Counted from the stretch's first letter, positions 25,411 through 35,133 are shown. The stretch is DNA of 64,000 nt from an uncultured Brevundimonas sp. (GCF_937863155.1 NZ_CALMFB010000062.1:28057-92056); one strand, 5' to 3'. Translations and numbers: made by a program. The notes: generated by a model from the sequence alone, not told the origin.

Positions 25411-26957
25411 TGACCGTCGTCCATCTGGCGCATGAGACGGACTTCGACGGCTGGCGCGCCGGGGCGCGGTCGTTGCGCGCGGCCGGGGTGGGGCCGGACC
25501 GGGCGCGGTTCGTAACGCGAGGTGACCAGAATAACGGCTGCTTCGATTTTTCCTCGTCCGCTCATCCCCGCGAAAGCGGGGATCCAGTGAGAGCCCAAGG
25601 TGCGCTGGCGGGATTGAGGTCAGTCGATCTTGATCGACAGTCATCGCCCGAAGAACTGGGTCCCCGCTTTCGCGGGGATGAGCGGAAAGGGGACGTTGTT
25701 GTTCCGGCCGCCTTCATCGACCTGGCGCGTGAGGTGACGCTGCACCGGTCGGAAGACCGGTTCGACCTGCTGTATCGCCTGTTGTGGCGGCTGAGGGATG
25801 AGCCGGATCTGATGCGCGTCGTCTCCGACCGCGACGTGGCCCAGGCGATGGAGCGGCGGCGCAACGTCCACCGCGCCGCCCACAAGATGAAGGCCTTCGT
25901 CCGTTTTCGCCGGGTCGAGGACGCCGGGGCGGAACGCTGGGTCGCCTGGTTCCAGCCGGCGCATCGGGTGCTGGAGACCACCGCCCCCTTCTTCGCCCGA
26001 CGGTTCACGACCATGGACTGGACAATTCTGACGCCGGACGGGCGGACGATGTGGGATGGCGCGCGCCTGAGCTTCGGCCCGCCCGCCACCCGCGACGAGG
26101 CGCCGGCCGAGGATGAAGTCGAGGATTTCTGGAAGACCTACTACGCCTCGACCTTCAATCCGGCGCGGCTGAAGACGCGGACCATGCAGGGTGAAATGCC
26201 CAAGCGGTACTGGGCCGACCTGCCCGAGGCGGCGCTGATCCCGCAACTGATCGCCCAGGCGTCCGACCGGACCGACGCCATGGTCGCGGCGACGGCGCCC
26301 GAACCGAACCGAAGATTGAGCAGGGCGGTGGCCCGCCACACGCCGACGCCCGCCGCGCCGGTGGAGACTGCGCCCGATACGCTGGAGGCCGTGGACCGGG
26401 CGGTCCAGGCCTGCCGCCGCTGTCCCCTGTGGCGCAATGCGACGCAAGGGGTGTGCGGGGCGGGGGCCAGGCAGGCGGAGCTGATGATCGTGGGTGAACA
26501 GCCAGGCGATCAGGAGGATCTGGTGGGCCGCCCCTTCGTCGGTCCGGCGGGACAGGTGCTGGATCGGGCGTTGGGCGCCGCCGAGATCGCGCGTGATCGC
26601 GCCTGGCTGACCAATGCCGTCAAACATTTCAAGCATGAGCCGCGGGGCAAACGCCGCCTGCACCGCACGCCCGATGCGCAGGAGGTGGCGGCCTGCCGCC
26701 CCTGGCTGGATGCAGAGCGCGCCATCGTGCGGCCCCAGGTGATCCTGGCCTTGGGCGCCACGGCGGGCCACGCCGTCCTGGGGCGCAAGCCGGCGGTGAT
26801 GAAGGAGCGGGGCCGGCCGATGGTTCAGGCCGATGGTTCGGTGGTGCTGTTGACCGTGCACCCCGCCTTCCTGCTGCGCCTGCCGGACGAAGAGGCGAAG
26901 CGGCGCGAAAAGCATCTGTTCCTGGCCGATCTGCGCGCGGCGCGGTCGCTGCTGTGA
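25410..26957 (+). CDS. DNA-metabolism domain fused to UdgX-type uracil-DNA glycosylase
   Basis: A 515-aa fusion. Residues 1-285 match the domain (TIGR03915-like) that links the radical SAM gene to UdgX. Residues about 325-515 form the UdgX glycosylase: iron-sulfur Cys335, Cys338 and Cys349, motif GEQPGDQEDLVGRPFVGPA (362-380), the UdgX-specific loop KRRLH with His418, and HPAF near 484. UdgX removes uracil and becomes covalently trapped on the abasic site through this His. Residues about 50-92 are encoded by a palindromic repeat inserted in frame, so the linker domain is longer than usual but the frame stays open. Confidence 0.88.
   Translation: MTVVHLAHETDFDGWRAGARSLRAAGVGPDRARFVTRGDQNNGCFDFSSSAHPRESGDPVRAQGALAGLRSVDLDRQSSPEELGPRFRGDERKGDVVVPAAFIDLAREVTLHRSEDRFDLLYRLLWRLRDEPDLMRVVSDRDVAQAMERRRNVHRAAHKMKAFVRFRRVEDAGAERWVAWFQPAHRVLETTAPFFARRFTTMDWTILTPDGRTMWDGARLSFGPPATRDEAPAEDEVEDFWKTYYASTFNPARLKTRTMQGEMPKRYWADLPEAALIPQLIAQASDRTDAMVAATAPEPNRRLSRAVARHTPTPAAPVETAPDTLEAVDRAVQACRRCPLWRNATQGVCGAGARQAELMIVGEQPGDQEDLVGRPFVGPAGQVLDRALGAAEIARDRAWLTNAVKHFKHEPRGKRRLHRTPDAQEVAACRPWLDAERAIVRPQVILALGATAGHAVLGRKPAVMKERGRPMVQADGSVVLLTVHPAFLLRLPDEEAKRREKHLFLADLRAARSLL
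25559..25684. repeat. palindromic repeat inserted in frame in the UdgX fusion gene
   Basis: The 29-bp left arm (25559-25587, core CCCCGCGAAAGCGGGG) and right arm (25656-25684, core CCCCGCTTTCGCGGGG) are inverted copies with one mismatch, separated by 68 bp. The translated arms read HPRESGDPV and GPRFRGDE, a signature I know from widespread alphaproteobacterial intergenic repeats. It sits inside a coding sequence and adds about 42 residues without a stop. Confidence 0.8.
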
Positions 26958-27061
26958 CCTGAAAGCCAGTTTACGATGCGAACCAAACACCCAGGCGTCG
27001 CGTTCAGCACTTCATGCAGGCTTGGCCATAGGCGCCGGACGCGGCTGGGCTATTGTAGGGG

Positions 27062-28186
27062 ATGATGCAGACGGCCGATTTCGACATCGCCGAGCGTGAC
27101 GACGGCGGCGCAAGCCTGCGCCTGACCGGCGACTGGACCACGGCCGGCATGGACCGGCGGGCCCAGCGGCTGGATCGCGCCCTGGCGGGACGGCGCATCA
27201 CCGGCATCGACCTGACCGATATGGGGCGGTTCGACACCTCCGGCGCCCTGGCGTTGTTTCTGGCCGGGGGCAGGGACGGCCTGCCCGCCGACGCCTGGGC
27301 CGCCCGGCCCGAGGCAGGGCGACTGTACGCCATGGTCGAGACGCTGGAGCGCGAAAGCGGAACCCCGCCGCGACGTTCCGACGCCTTCACCCGCGCCTTC
27401 GCCAAGGTGGGGCGGGGCGTCTATGACATCATCGGCGAGATGATGCTGTCGCTGGCCTTCCTGGGCCGGCTGATCGTGGCGACGGGCTCGGCGCTGAAGC
27501 ATCCCGGCCGAATCCGCTGGCCCGCCTGGTTCAGCCAGGCCGAACGTGCGGGGCTGGACGCCATCCCCATCATCGCCACGACTAACTTCTTCATCGGCGC
27601 CGTCATCGCCTTCCTGGGGGCCAATCTGCTGACCCAGTTCGGGGCGGGGGTGTTCACGGTGCAGCTGGTGGCCGTGTCGGTGCTGCGGGAGTTCGCGGTG
27701 GTCATCACCTCGGTTCTGCTGGCGGGGCGGTCGGCCAGTTCGTTCGCCGCCGAGATCGGTTCGATGCGCATGAACCAGGAAGTCGACGCCATGCAGGTGA
27801 TGGGGGTCAATCCGTTCCAGGCCCTGGTCATCCCGCGCCTGGCGGCCATGCTGGTGATGCTGCCGCTATTGACCTTCGTGGGCATACTGTCCGGTCTGCT
27901 GGGCGGCATGCTGGTGACGTGGAGCGAGCTGAACTACGGCCCGTCCTTCTTCATCCAGCGGGTGATCGAAGATCCCAAGATGGACGTCCACCTGCTGGTC
28001 GGCATGCTGAAGGCGCCGGTCTTCGCCATCGTGGTGGCGGCCATCGGCTGTCGTCAGGGCCTGGCCGTGGCCGGGGACGTCGAAAGCCTGGGCAGCCGGG
28101 TGACGGCGGCGGTGGTCCAGGCGATCTTCGCCATTATCTTCCTGGACGCCGTCTTCGCCATGATCTTCCTGGAGCTGAACCTGTGA
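27062..28186 (+). CDS. mlaE: MlaE-type ABC transporter permease with N-terminal STAS domain
   Basis: Inner-membrane permease of a Mla-like phospholipid transporter. Residues 1-100 form a STAS/MlaB-like domain (LRLTGDWTTAG, then GIDLTDMGRFDTSGALALF), fused here to the permease. The permease domain (about 125-374) has five or six hydrophobic segments and the family block SVLLAGRSASSFAAEIGSM then VDAMQVMGVNPFQALVIPR. It overlaps mlaF by GTGA. ATG codons at 27062 and 27065 cannot be separated. Confidence 0.92.
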   Translation: MMQTADFDIAERDDGGASLRLTGDWTTAGMDRRAQRLDRALAGRRITGIDLTDMGRFDTSGALALFLAGGRDGLPADAWAARPEAGRLYAMVETLERESGTPPRRSDAFTRAFAKVGRGVYDIIGEMMLSLAFLGRLIVATGSALKHPGRIRWPAWFSQAERAGLDAIPIIATTNFFIGAVIAFLGANLLTQFGAGVFTVQLVAVSVLREFAVVITSVLLAGRSASSFAAEIGSMRMNQEVDAMQVMGVNPFQALVIPRLAAMLVMLPLLTFVGILSGLLGGMLVTWSELNYGPSFFIQRVIEDPKMDVHLLVGMLKAPVFAIVVAAIGCRQGLAVAGDVESLGSRVTAAVVQAIFAIIFLDAVFAMIFLELNL

Positions 28187-28968
28187 GCGCGGCGCCAGAG
28201 ACCTTGCCTGAAAATCTGATCGAGGTGCGTGGCTTGTTGAGCCAGTTCGGCGACCGCGTGATCCATCAGGACCTGGACCTGGACGTCCAGCGCGGAGAGG
28301 TTCTGGGCGTCGTCGGCGGCTCGGGCACCGGCAAGACGGTGCTGTTGAACTCCATCATCGGCCTGAAGGAGCCCGAGGGCGGGACCATCCGCGTCTTCGG
28401 CCACGACCGCGCCGACCTGACCAAGGACCAGGCCGCCGATATCGAACGCCGAACAGGCGTGCTGTTCCAGCAGGGGGCGCTGTTCTCGTCTCTGACGGTG
28501 CTGGAGAATGTGGCCTCGCCCCTGGTGGAGCACACGTCCTTGCCGCGCGACATGATCCGCGAGCTGGCCGAGATGAAGATCGCCATGGTCGGGCTGAAGC
28601 CGGAATCCCACTATCTGAAGCCGGCCGAACTGTCGGGCGGGATGCGCAAGCGGGTGGGTCTGGCCCGCGCCCTGGCGCTGGACCCCGAACTGCTGTTCCT
28701 GGACGAACCGACCGCCGGCCTGGACCCCATCGGCGCGGCGGCCTTCGACGATCTGATCCGTCAGCTGGCCGACGACCTGGGCCTGACCGTCTTCATGATC
28801 ACCCACGATCTCGATAGCCTGTACGCCATCTGCGACAAGGTGGCGGTTCTGGCCGACAGACAGGTGATCGCCAAGGCGACGGTTCGGGAACTGGAACGCT
28901 CGGACCACCCTTGGATTCAGGAATACTTCCTTGGCCCGCGTGGCCGCGCCGCGACCAAGGCGGCCTAA
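28183..28968 (+). CDS. mlaF: MlaF-type ABC transporter ATPase
   Basis: A 261-aa cytoplasmic ATPase that powers the Mla-like complex. Walker A is GGSGTGKTVLLNSI near residue 48, the signature motif is ELSGGMRKRVGLARAL, Walker B is LLFLDEPTAGLDP, and the switch His is in MITHDLDS. A GTG start overlaps the mlaE stop (GTGA). The next gene mlaD follows after 10 bp. Confidence 0.93.
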   Translation: MSAAPETLPENLIEVRGLLSQFGDRVIHQDLDLDVQRGEVLGVVGGSGTGKTVLLNSIIGLKEPEGGTIRVFGHDRADLTKDQAADIERRTGVLFQQGALFSSLTVLENVASPLVEHTSLPRDMIRELAEMKIAMVGLKPESHYLKPAELSGGMRKRVGLARALALDPELLFLDEPTAGLDPIGAAAFDDLIRQLADDLGLTVFMITHDLDSLYAICDKVAVLADRQVIAKATVRELERSDHPWIQEYFLGPRGRAATKAA

Positions 28969-28978
28969 GGACACGACG

Positions 28979-29917
28979 ATGGAAAGAGACGCCCATTACG
29001 CCGCCGTCGGCATCGCCACCGTCGCCCTTCTGGCGGCGCTGGCCGTGTTCAGCATCTGGCTGGCCCGGCTTCAGTTCAACAACGACTTCGACGTCTATGA
29101 CATCGTCTTCTACGGCCCCGTGCGCGGCCTGTCGGAAGGCGGCGAGGTGCATTTCAACGGCATCCGCGTGGGCGAGGTCACCGACCTGAACCTGGACCCG
29201 AACAAGGGTGATCGCGTCATCGCGCGGGTGCGGCTGGACGCCAAGACGCCGGTGCGGGTCACCTCGCGCGCCCAGCTGGAGCCGCAGGGCATCACCGGTC
29301 TGAACTATATCCAGATCACCGCCGGCGCGCCCGAAAGCGCCCTGTTGAAGACCCAGTATCCCGAAAACGTCGTGCCGGTGATCCAGAGCCAGCCGTCGCC
29401 CATCGCCGAATTGCTCAGCGGATCGGGGACGGTGCTGGCCCAGACGGTCGACGCCCTGAACCGCATCAACCGGGTGCTGAGCGACGACAATATCCGCAGC
29501 TTCTCCACCAGCCTGAAGAACGTCGAGGCCATCACCACCGAGTTCGAGGCCCGCAAGGGCATGCTGGAACAGCTGGAACAGGCCCTGACCCGCGCCAACT
29601 CGGCCGTGGCCGAATATGAGCGCCTGGGCGCCAGCGCACGCCAACTGGTCGAGGGCGACGGCCGTCGCGCCATCGCCAACATCAACAAGGCCGCCGAAGA
29701 CGCCCAGCAGGCGGTGGCCACGATCAACCGCATGACCGGCAGCCTGGAAGGCCCCGTCGGCGATTTCGCCGGCACGGGGCTGCCCCAGCTTCAGAACGCC
29801 ATCCAGGGCCTGGAAGGCGCGACCCGGTCGCTGGAAGGCCTGATCGACGAGGTGCGGTCCAGCCCGCGCGACTTCATCGGCCGTGCGCCGGTGCGTGAAA
29901 TGGAGGTCCAGCCGTGA
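28979..29917 (+). CDS. mlaD: MlaD-type MCE substrate-binding protein
   Basis: A 312-aa membrane-anchored periplasmic protein. One transmembrane helix (about residues 8-27) is followed by an MCE domain (about 38-115: FYGPVRGLSEGGEVHFNGIR, then GEVTDLNLDP), which forms the hexameric lipid tunnel in this family, and then a long helical C-terminal part. The ribosome binding site AAGGA lies 8 nt before the ATG. It overlaps the lipoprotein gene downstream (GTGA). Confidence 0.92.
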   Translation: MERDAHYAAVGIATVALLAALAVFSIWLARLQFNNDFDVYDIVFYGPVRGLSEGGEVHFNGIRVGEVTDLNLDPNKGDRVIARVRLDAKTPVRVTSRAQLEPQGITGLNYIQITAGAPESALLKTQYPENVVPVIQSQPSPIAELLSGSGTVLAQTVDALNRINRVLSDDNIRSFSTSLKNVEAITTEFEARKGMLEQLEQALTRANSAVAEYERLGASARQLVEGDGRRAIANINKAAEDAQQAVATINRMTGSLEGPVGDFAGTGLPQLQNAIQGLEGATRSLEGLIDEVRSSPRDFIGRAPVREMEVQP

Positions 29918-30540
29918 ACCGTTCCGTGGCCATCAAGACGGCTGTCCGCCTGGGCGCCATTGTCGCCGGCGCCCTGGCGCTGACGGGGTGTGCGCTGCTG
30001 TCGACGCCCGATCCGGTCCAGACCTATCGCTTCGGCGGCCAGCCGATGGCGACGGCCGAGCCGGCGGCCGCCGCGCCCATCGCCGTCACCCTGCGCCGGG
30101 TCGAGTTCCCGCAGGCGACCGAGGGCGACCGCATCCTGGGCGTCACCGGCGTCGAGACCGCCTATATCGCCGGCGCGCGCTGGATATCGGATGCGCGCGA
30201 TCTCTATACCGAAAGCCTGGAGGGCGCCTTCGCGGCCCAGTCGTCGCGGGTGCGGCTGACGGGCTTCCGCGAGGCGGCGCCGGCGACGCACAGCCTGGCC
30301 CTGGACGTGCGCGCGTTCGAGGCCCGTTATTCGGCGCCGGGCGCGGCGCCCACGGTGGTGGTGTCGGTGCGGGCGCGCCTGTTGTCCGCGCCCCGTCGCG
30401 AAGTGGCGGCCGAACGGGCTTTCACGGTCGAGCAACCCGCCACGGCCAATCGCGTCGGCGCCATCGTCCAGGCCTTCGACATCGCCGTGCGCGACCTGAA
30501 CACCCAGGTTGTCGCCTGGACCGACGCCTCGGTGCGCTGA
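29914..30540 (+). CDS. ABC-type transport auxiliary lipoprotein
   Basis: A 208-aa lipoprotein of the ABC-transport-auxiliary type (PqiC/MlaD-operon partner, PF03886-like). The lipobox LTGC sits at about residues 23-26. Features of the family are the N-terminal PVQTYRFGG strand and C-terminal VAAERAFTVEQPATANRVGA with AIVQAFDIAVRDLNTQVVAW. It probably sits in the outer membrane facing the periplasm and helps the MlaEFD complex deliver or remove phospholipid. The GTG start overlaps mlaD. Confidence 0.88.
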   Translation: MNRSVAIKTAVRLGAIVAGALALTGCALLSTPDPVQTYRFGGQPMATAEPAAAAPIAVTLRRVEFPQATEGDRILGVTGVETAYIAGARWISDARDLYTESLEGAFAAQSSRVRLTGFREAAPATHSLALDVRAFEARYSAPGAAPTVVVSVRARLLSAPRREVAAERAFTVEQPATANRVGAIVQAFDIAVRDLNTQVVAWTDASVR

Positions 30541-30679
30541 ACGCCGACCCGCCGGCGCGGGTTGAGGGCCGCTTTATCCTGATCAATCTTACCGCTAAAA
30601 CCTTTCAGGTTGGCGGCCGAATGATTCCGTTCGCGGCGCAATGACGCCTGGCGTTCGTCGTCCATGGGGGAGGTTCTGC

Positions 30680-31969
30680 ATGGTCCGTTTCATGGCGTCG
30701 GCGGTCGCCTGTCTGGGTCTGTTGGCCCCGGCGCTGGCCTGGTCCCAGGAGATGTCCCCCGCCCTGCGGTTTCGTCAGGTTCGGGCCGCCGGCATCGCCG
30801 CGGCGCAGGCCGACGATCTGAGCACCGCCGCCGCACGACTGGCGGAAGCCGACGCCATCGTGCCCAACCATCCGGGTCTGATCGGCCTGAGGGCGCGTAT
30901 CGCGGCGGCTGACGGCAAGCCGCAGGACGCCCTGGAGCAGTGGCGTCGTTACGCCGATCTGGGCCTTACCGCCGATCCGACCCGCGACCCGCTGAACGCC
31001 GGCATGATCGCCCTGCCGGAATGGTCGACGGTGGCCCAGCGGCTGGCGGCCAATCGGGCGCCGGTGGGCGCCCTGACCCCCGTGGCGACGCTGGATCAAC
31101 CCCTGGCGATCGAGAATGTCGTGCGCGACGCCGCGCGCGACCGGCTTCTGGTGTCGGCCATCGCCGGACGCACCATTCTGCAGATCGACGCCCAGGGCGC
31201 CGCATCGCCGTGGCTGTCGGCCGATGCGCCGGTCGCGGGCGTTCTGGGGCTGGCGTTGGATGCCGAGCGCGGCCTGCTGTGGGCGGCGTCGGCCGGTCTG
31301 GGGGCCGCCACGCCGGATGCCGCCGATCCGTTGCGCGGGCAGACGGAACTGCTGAAGATCGACCTGGCCGATGGTCGCCTTCTGGCCCGCTATCGTCCCC
31401 CCGCCGCCGCTCGGCGCAGCCTGGGCGACGTGGCGGTCGGGCCGGATGGAACAGTCTATGTGTCCGATTCCCTGGCGGGCGACATCTGGCGGCTGCGTCC
31501 CGGCGCAGAGGCGCTGGAAATACTGATCCCGACCGGCGTCTTCGGTTCGCCACAGGGCCTGGCGCTCAGCGCCGATGGCGAGGGTCTGATCGTCGCCGAC
31601 TACGGCTCGGGCCTGCACCGCATCGATCTGTCGACCTGGCAGGCGACCATGATGCCGGCGCCGCCTCATGTGTCGCTGATCGGGATGGATGCGGTTCTGC
31701 GGCGGGGGGACCGCCTGATCGTGGTGCAGAACGGCACGGCCCCCAAGCGCGTGCTGGAACTGACGCTTTCGTCGGACCAGACGGCCGTGACCGGCGCGCG
31801 CGTTCTGGGGGCCAATCTGGACGCCATGACCGATCCGGCGGGCGGTTCACTGGATGGCGCGGACCTGTTGTTCGTCTCGGTCAGCCAACTGGGCGCCTAT
31901 GACGATGACGGCGGCCTTCCCAACGGTTCGCCGCCCGCGGCGCAGATCGCACGCCTGCCGCTGGATTGA
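30680..31969 (+). CDS. exported beta-propeller protein with TPR-like N-terminus
   Basis: A 429-aa predicted periplasmic protein. A signal peptide (MVRFMASAVACLGLLAPALAW) is followed by a short helical repeat region (about residues 30-90, like a TPR pair: AAARLAEADAIVPNHPGLIG) and an SMP-30/NHL-like propeller (about 110-425: GDVAVGPDGTVYVSDSLAGD, SPQGLALSADGEGLIVADYG). Such propellers bind ligands or hydrolyse lactones; no catalytic set is certain. The ATG at 30680 is picked for its strong GGGGAGG site. It is the last core gene before the island. Confidence 0.7.
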   Translation: MVRFMASAVACLGLLAPALAWSQEMSPALRFRQVRAAGIAAAQADDLSTAAARLAEADAIVPNHPGLIGLRARIAAADGKPQDALEQWRRYADLGLTADPTRDPLNAGMIALPEWSTVAQRLAANRAPVGALTPVATLDQPLAIENVVRDAARDRLLVSAIAGRTILQIDAQGAASPWLSADAPVAGVLGLALDAERGLLWAASAGLGAATPDAADPLRGQTELLKIDLADGRLLARYRPPAAARRSLGDVAVGPDGTVYVSDSLAGDIWRLRPGAEALEILIPTGVFGSPQGLALSADGEGLIVADYGSGLHRIDLSTWQATMMPAPPHVSLIGMDAVLRRGDRLIVVQNGTAPKRVLELTLSSDQTAVTGARVLGANLDAMTDPAGGSLDGADLLFVSVSQLGAYDDDGGLPNGSPPAAQIARLPLD

Positions 31970-32011
31970 CGCCGCAGCGTTCCGTCGATCCCGTCTGATG
32001 TCATGAAAGGC

Positions 32012-32031
32012 CGATGGTGGGTGATGTAGGG
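32012..32031. repeat. left attachment site (att)
   Basis: CGATGGTGGGTGATGTAGGG, identical to 55080-55099. It is the last 17 bases of the tRNA-Lys gene (as the complement) plus 3 flanking bases, and it is not followed by the rest of a tRNA. This is the remnant expected at the distal end of an element integrated into a tRNA 3' end. Confidence 0.88.
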
Positions 32032-32092
32032 TCACCTTTGTCAAGTCTATGAGCGCAGGAAAAACAATAACATAGCTGTTCACGCGCGCAAT

Positions 32093-32120
32093 ATTTTGCA
32101 CAAGTTTTGCACAAGTTTTT
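32093..32120. repeat. TTTTGCACAAG repeats near the left island end
   Basis: Two consecutive TTTTGCACAAG copies, followed by a partial inverted copy (TTGTGCAAG). The same motif occurs inside the right end at 54996-55024. They look like arm-type integrase binding sites. The surrounding 376 bp (31,970-32,345) has no gene that I can support. Confidence 0.55.
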
Positions 32121-32345
32121 GTGCAAGGCCTGCTTCTGGCGATTGCCGGCACATCCGCATGAGCCGTCTGTCAAGATTTGCCATAGTATGAACTGGTCCA
32201 ACATCTTGGCAGCAACCGCCGCGCTTGAGTCATTGCGGCCGTTCGGAGCATCCGCTTCAGGCGCGAAACGCCAGCATCGCCCGGTCTGGCCGGGTCGAAC
32301 CTGCGACGTGAGAAGCGCTTGCTCTCAGGCCTGCACTGAAGCCCC

Positions 32346-33800
32346 TCAGATGTATCGCGCGTAGTCCGAACTGACCTTTTCGCTAGTCACATACTTGAGT
32401 ACTTCGCCGACCGCGCGCGCCGCCCGGATCGGGATTGGCAGCTTCTGATTCATCTGGGTAGAGTTCCAGTTGATCTTCGTCAGCGCCAGCACTTCGGCGG
32501 CGATCTGGGCGATTGTGCTGTCGCTGCCAGAATGAGGGCACAATAGCAGCGGCCGGGGATCGTACGTGCCCGGATAGGTACCGTAATAGGGAATGCTGCC
32601 ATTGGTGTAGAGCAGTCCCTTTCCGTCGAGTTCCACAAAGGTCCCCCGCATTACGGGGTAGTTGCCATCTCTGAGCACCTTCACTGAGTACGACTCTTGA
32701 ACCCAGACCAGGTCGCGCAGTTCGGCACCCGTCTCGTCCAGAGCTTCGAAAATGCCTTGAGCTTCCTCCTCCCGAAACTGGGAGGTCTTCAAGACAATCA
32801 CTCGGGCCGGATAGTGCTTGTGGTGATTTCTGTAAGCGGCGAGTGCATCTGCGATCAGTTGGCGAGCGTCGTCTTGCGCCATGTAGGGGTGGCGGCCCCG
32901 GCTTTCCGTCTGCGCACGCTTGCCCTTGAGGATAAAGCCGCGGCCGCGTTCGTCGAACATCTGGGCCGCGCTGGTGAACAACTGTTGGCCGCCTCGGTCC
33001 CGGTAGAAGCTAACGCCAATGTAGCAGGCGGCGAACTCGCCATCTTGGGGCATTTTCCGCCAAGGAATGCGGCCGGTGCCCTTGTAATAGAGGGTAGTGA
33101 GCAGGTTCCAGGTGCGACTTGCGCGATCCTGGATCTTCCGCGCGCTGCTCTCCTTGATCTTGCGGGGGATTGTCGCGCCTTCATCGAAGACGTCCTCCCA
33201 GACGATCTGAACCGGGAAGGTCAGGTCCATCGCCTTGGCCTTCAGCATACCGCGGAAGTCAGGGGCGTCGGAACCGCCGCTGTCTTCCTTCTCGGTCGTG
33301 CCGCCTCCATCGACCTTAGCGTTCCAGACCCGTTCGATGAGGCCAATCGGAAGAGCGACGATCGCCACATCCGGCCGATGACTGCCCTCATCCAAGGTCC
33401 GGAGCTCCTGGACGATTTCATCGACCGCCATCTCCACGGCCCGGTCGTGGCGGACTTCCTTTCGGATCTTGTCGATTCGCGACTGGGAGAGGGCTGCGGT
33501 CGCGCTCTCAGCGATCTCGAACTTGCACCTGAACGGGTTCTGGTTGCCGAGGCCCGGAAAGTCGGGATGCAAGTTCGGGTGTTTCTCCCCCTTGCCGGCG
33601 AACCCTGCGGCGGCCTCGGCGAAAAACTGCCGGGCATCCTCGACAGTCTTTGCGCTCCCGACAACCGCGATCTTGACGACGTCCCCCACCGGAGTCTGAA
33701 GCGGTCCGGCCTCGAACAGACCTAGGCGTGGGTCAGGGTGGTGATGTTTGTCGCCGAACTCCAAGTGGGGCTCGTCAAAAATCTTGGTCTCGAACTTCAT
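32346..33800 (-). CDS. short prokaryotic Argonaute (MID-PIWI), catalytically inactive
   Basis: A 484-aa short pAgo, expected to use small RNA guides to recognise invader nucleic acid. The MID region is about residues 120-245 and the PIWI about 255-484. The first PIWI strand reads YIGVSFYRD (260-268), where slicing Argonautes have an Asp; Val-Ser is present, so cleavage is unlikely. The C-terminal short-pAgo signature is strong: [12 protein letters not shown], then [18 protein letters not shown] (453-470). The start overlaps the stop of the upstream nuclease-APAZ gene by 4 bp (ATGA), the usual coupling of a pAgo with its effector. Together they fit the SPARDA type. Confidence 0.87.
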   Translation of the reverse strand: MKFETKIFDEPHLEFGDKHHHPDPRLGLFEAGPLQTPVGDVVKIAVVGSAKTVEDARQFFAEAAAGFAGKGEKHPNLHPDFPGLGNQNPFRCKFEIAESATAALSQSRIDKIRKEVRHDRAVEMAVDEIVQELRTLDEGSHRPDVAIVALPIGLIERVWNAKVDGGGTTEKEDSGGSDAPDFRGMLKAKAMDLTFPVQIVWEDVFDEGATIPRKIKESSARKIQDRASRTWNLLTTLYYKGTGRIPWRKMPQDGEFAACYIGVSFYRDRGGQQLFTSAAQMFDERGRGFILKGKRAQTESRGRHPYMAQDDARQLIADALAAYRNHHKHYPARVIVLKTSQFREEEAQGIFEALDETGAELRDLVWVQESYSVKVLRDGNYPVMRGTFVELDGKGLLYTNGSIPYYGTYPGTYDPRPLLLCPHSGSDSTIAQIAAEVLALTKINWNSTQMNQKLPIPIRAARAVGEVLKYVTSEKVSSDYARYI

Positions 33801-35116
33801 CCGAACAGCCGCTCCTGCGGGTCATCCTCCTCAGCCGCGCCCTTCTTCGGGGCAGTCCAGGCATCCTCCGGCACCCGCGTAGGAAGGGCGACTGTCGGCG
33901 GTTCGCCGAAAACAAGCCGTGGCTCGCCGGGTTCTTCGTTGAAGAGACTGCGTTCAACCCGGTCATTCTGGCTCAAGAACCGATGCCACATGACGACCTG
34001 ACCCCGCAGAGACGCGCTGTTGTCGAGGCGTTTCTTCCCCGCCAGCAGAGCCGCGGGATAGGGGTGGGGGGCGAAGCCGTTGCTGGTGAAGAAGTAGGTC
34101 GGATTCACGACTAGGTACCATTGGTCGAAGAGGCGCTCGAAGCGCGGCACGAACGCGTGGTGACGGACAAAGGCGACCTTGTCCTTGTCGGCCTTGGCCA
34201 CGGCCACATTGACCACCTCCGCCGCCGCCTTCTTCTTTGACGCGTCGTAGAAGAAGGTGCGCGGTGTGTTGGGCGCCGGGGCGCGGAAATAGAAGAGTTT
34301 GCGTTCCTTGTTCCACGCGAGGTCAGCGCGGACCTGGTGATCCAAAGCCGCCCGCAGCAGGAAGGCAAAGTTGTTCTGCTCGTCGCGATCCTCGTGAAAA
34401 GCTAGCAGGTTAGTCTCGATCGCATCGACCTGGTCCAAGTCGACGATGTGGCGGCAGACGGTCTCGCGCGGATCGGCAAACGACCAGAAGGTTCCGCCCT
34501 TGACCGCCCAGTCGAACCGCGCCGGTTCCTCCGCGTCCAAGAGGATCGCCGCCGCGCGTTTGGCCGTATAGGGCGTCGATGCGACATACATCTCCGTCGG
34601 TAGGGTCAGCGGAAGGATGTTGACCAAAGCCTCTTCGCCGCCGCCAAGCGGAGGGACGTAGTAGCCGAAGCCGGCCTTGGGCACGGTGAGCGCGGCCAGG
34701 CGGTCGATCGCTTCAGCTTCGAGGCGATCCTGATGTTTATCGAAACGCAGACGTCGTTCTTCCTGGAGCGGATCGCCGACCGCCTTCCAATAGAAGCTCT
34801 CGTCGGACCGCCGGTAGAGGACTATGACCACGGGCAGATTTGAACCTCGCCAGTAGGCGAGATCCTCAGGCCGAAGCAAATAGGTAAAGCTGGTCTCGTC
34901 TTCCGTCGCGTACCGCGACGACTCGGTGGCCTTCACCTGCACGGCAATCATGCGGGCGAGAGGCCTACCGCTGTCCATGACTTCGGCGATGCCATCAACG
35001 CCCGCCTCCAGTCGCGAGCGGGTGTCGAATTGAAATCCCATCGTCAGGAAGCGCAGACGGACCGCAGCTTCGCCGATTTCTCCCAGTAGTTGGTTCGACG
35101 TGATGGTCTTCGACAT
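33797..35116 (-). CDS. DUF4365-type nuclease fused to APAZ domain (SPARDA effector)
   Basis: A 439-aa partner of the short Argonaute. Residues 1-150 are a PD-(D/E)XK-like nuclease of the DUF4365 type: Glu16 in GEIGEAAV, Asp41 in [10 protein letters not shown], and Gln60-Val-Lys62 in MIAVQVKAT. Residues about 165-400 match the APAZ domain, which replaces the N/L1/PAZ part of long Argonautes: [35 protein letters not shown]. In published SPARDA complexes, guide-directed target recognition by pAgo unleashes non-specific DNA/RNA cleavage by this subunit and kills the infected cell or removes plasmids. It is first in the operon. Confidence 0.85.
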   Translation of the reverse strand: MSKTITSNQLLGEIGEAAVRLRFLTMGFQFDTRSRLEAGVDGIAEVMDSGRPLARMIAVQVKATESSRYATEDETSFTYLLRPEDLAYWRGSNLPVVIVLYRRSDESFYWKAVGDPLQEERRLRFDKHQDRLEAEAIDRLAALTVPKAGFGYYVPPLGGGEEALVNILPLTLPTEMYVASTPYTAKRAAAILLDAEEPARFDWAVKGGTFWSFADPRETVCRHIVDLDQVDAIETNLLAFHEDRDEQNNFAFLLRAALDHQVRADLAWNKERKLFYFRAPAPNTPRTFFYDASKKKAAAEVVNVAVAKADKDKVAFVRHHAFVPRFERLFDQWYLVVNPTYFFTSNGFAPHPYPAALLAGKKRLDNSASLRGQVVMWHRFLSQNDRVERSLFNEEPGEPRLVFGEPPTVALPTRVPEDAWTAPKKGAAEEDDPQERLFG

Positions 35117-35133
35117 CGCGGTGGCCCAGAACG

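Noticed and set aside
32093-32125. Repeated TTTTGCACAAG as a CRISPR or iteron array
   Set aside because: Only two direct copies with no spacers of constant size; the matching motif at the other island end fits integrase arm sites better. No CRISPR array or cas gene is seen in the window.
32346-33800. Slicing Argonaute that cuts targets itself
   Set aside because: The first catalytic position of PIWI is Val-Ser instead of Asp, and the protein is short and paired with a nuclease.
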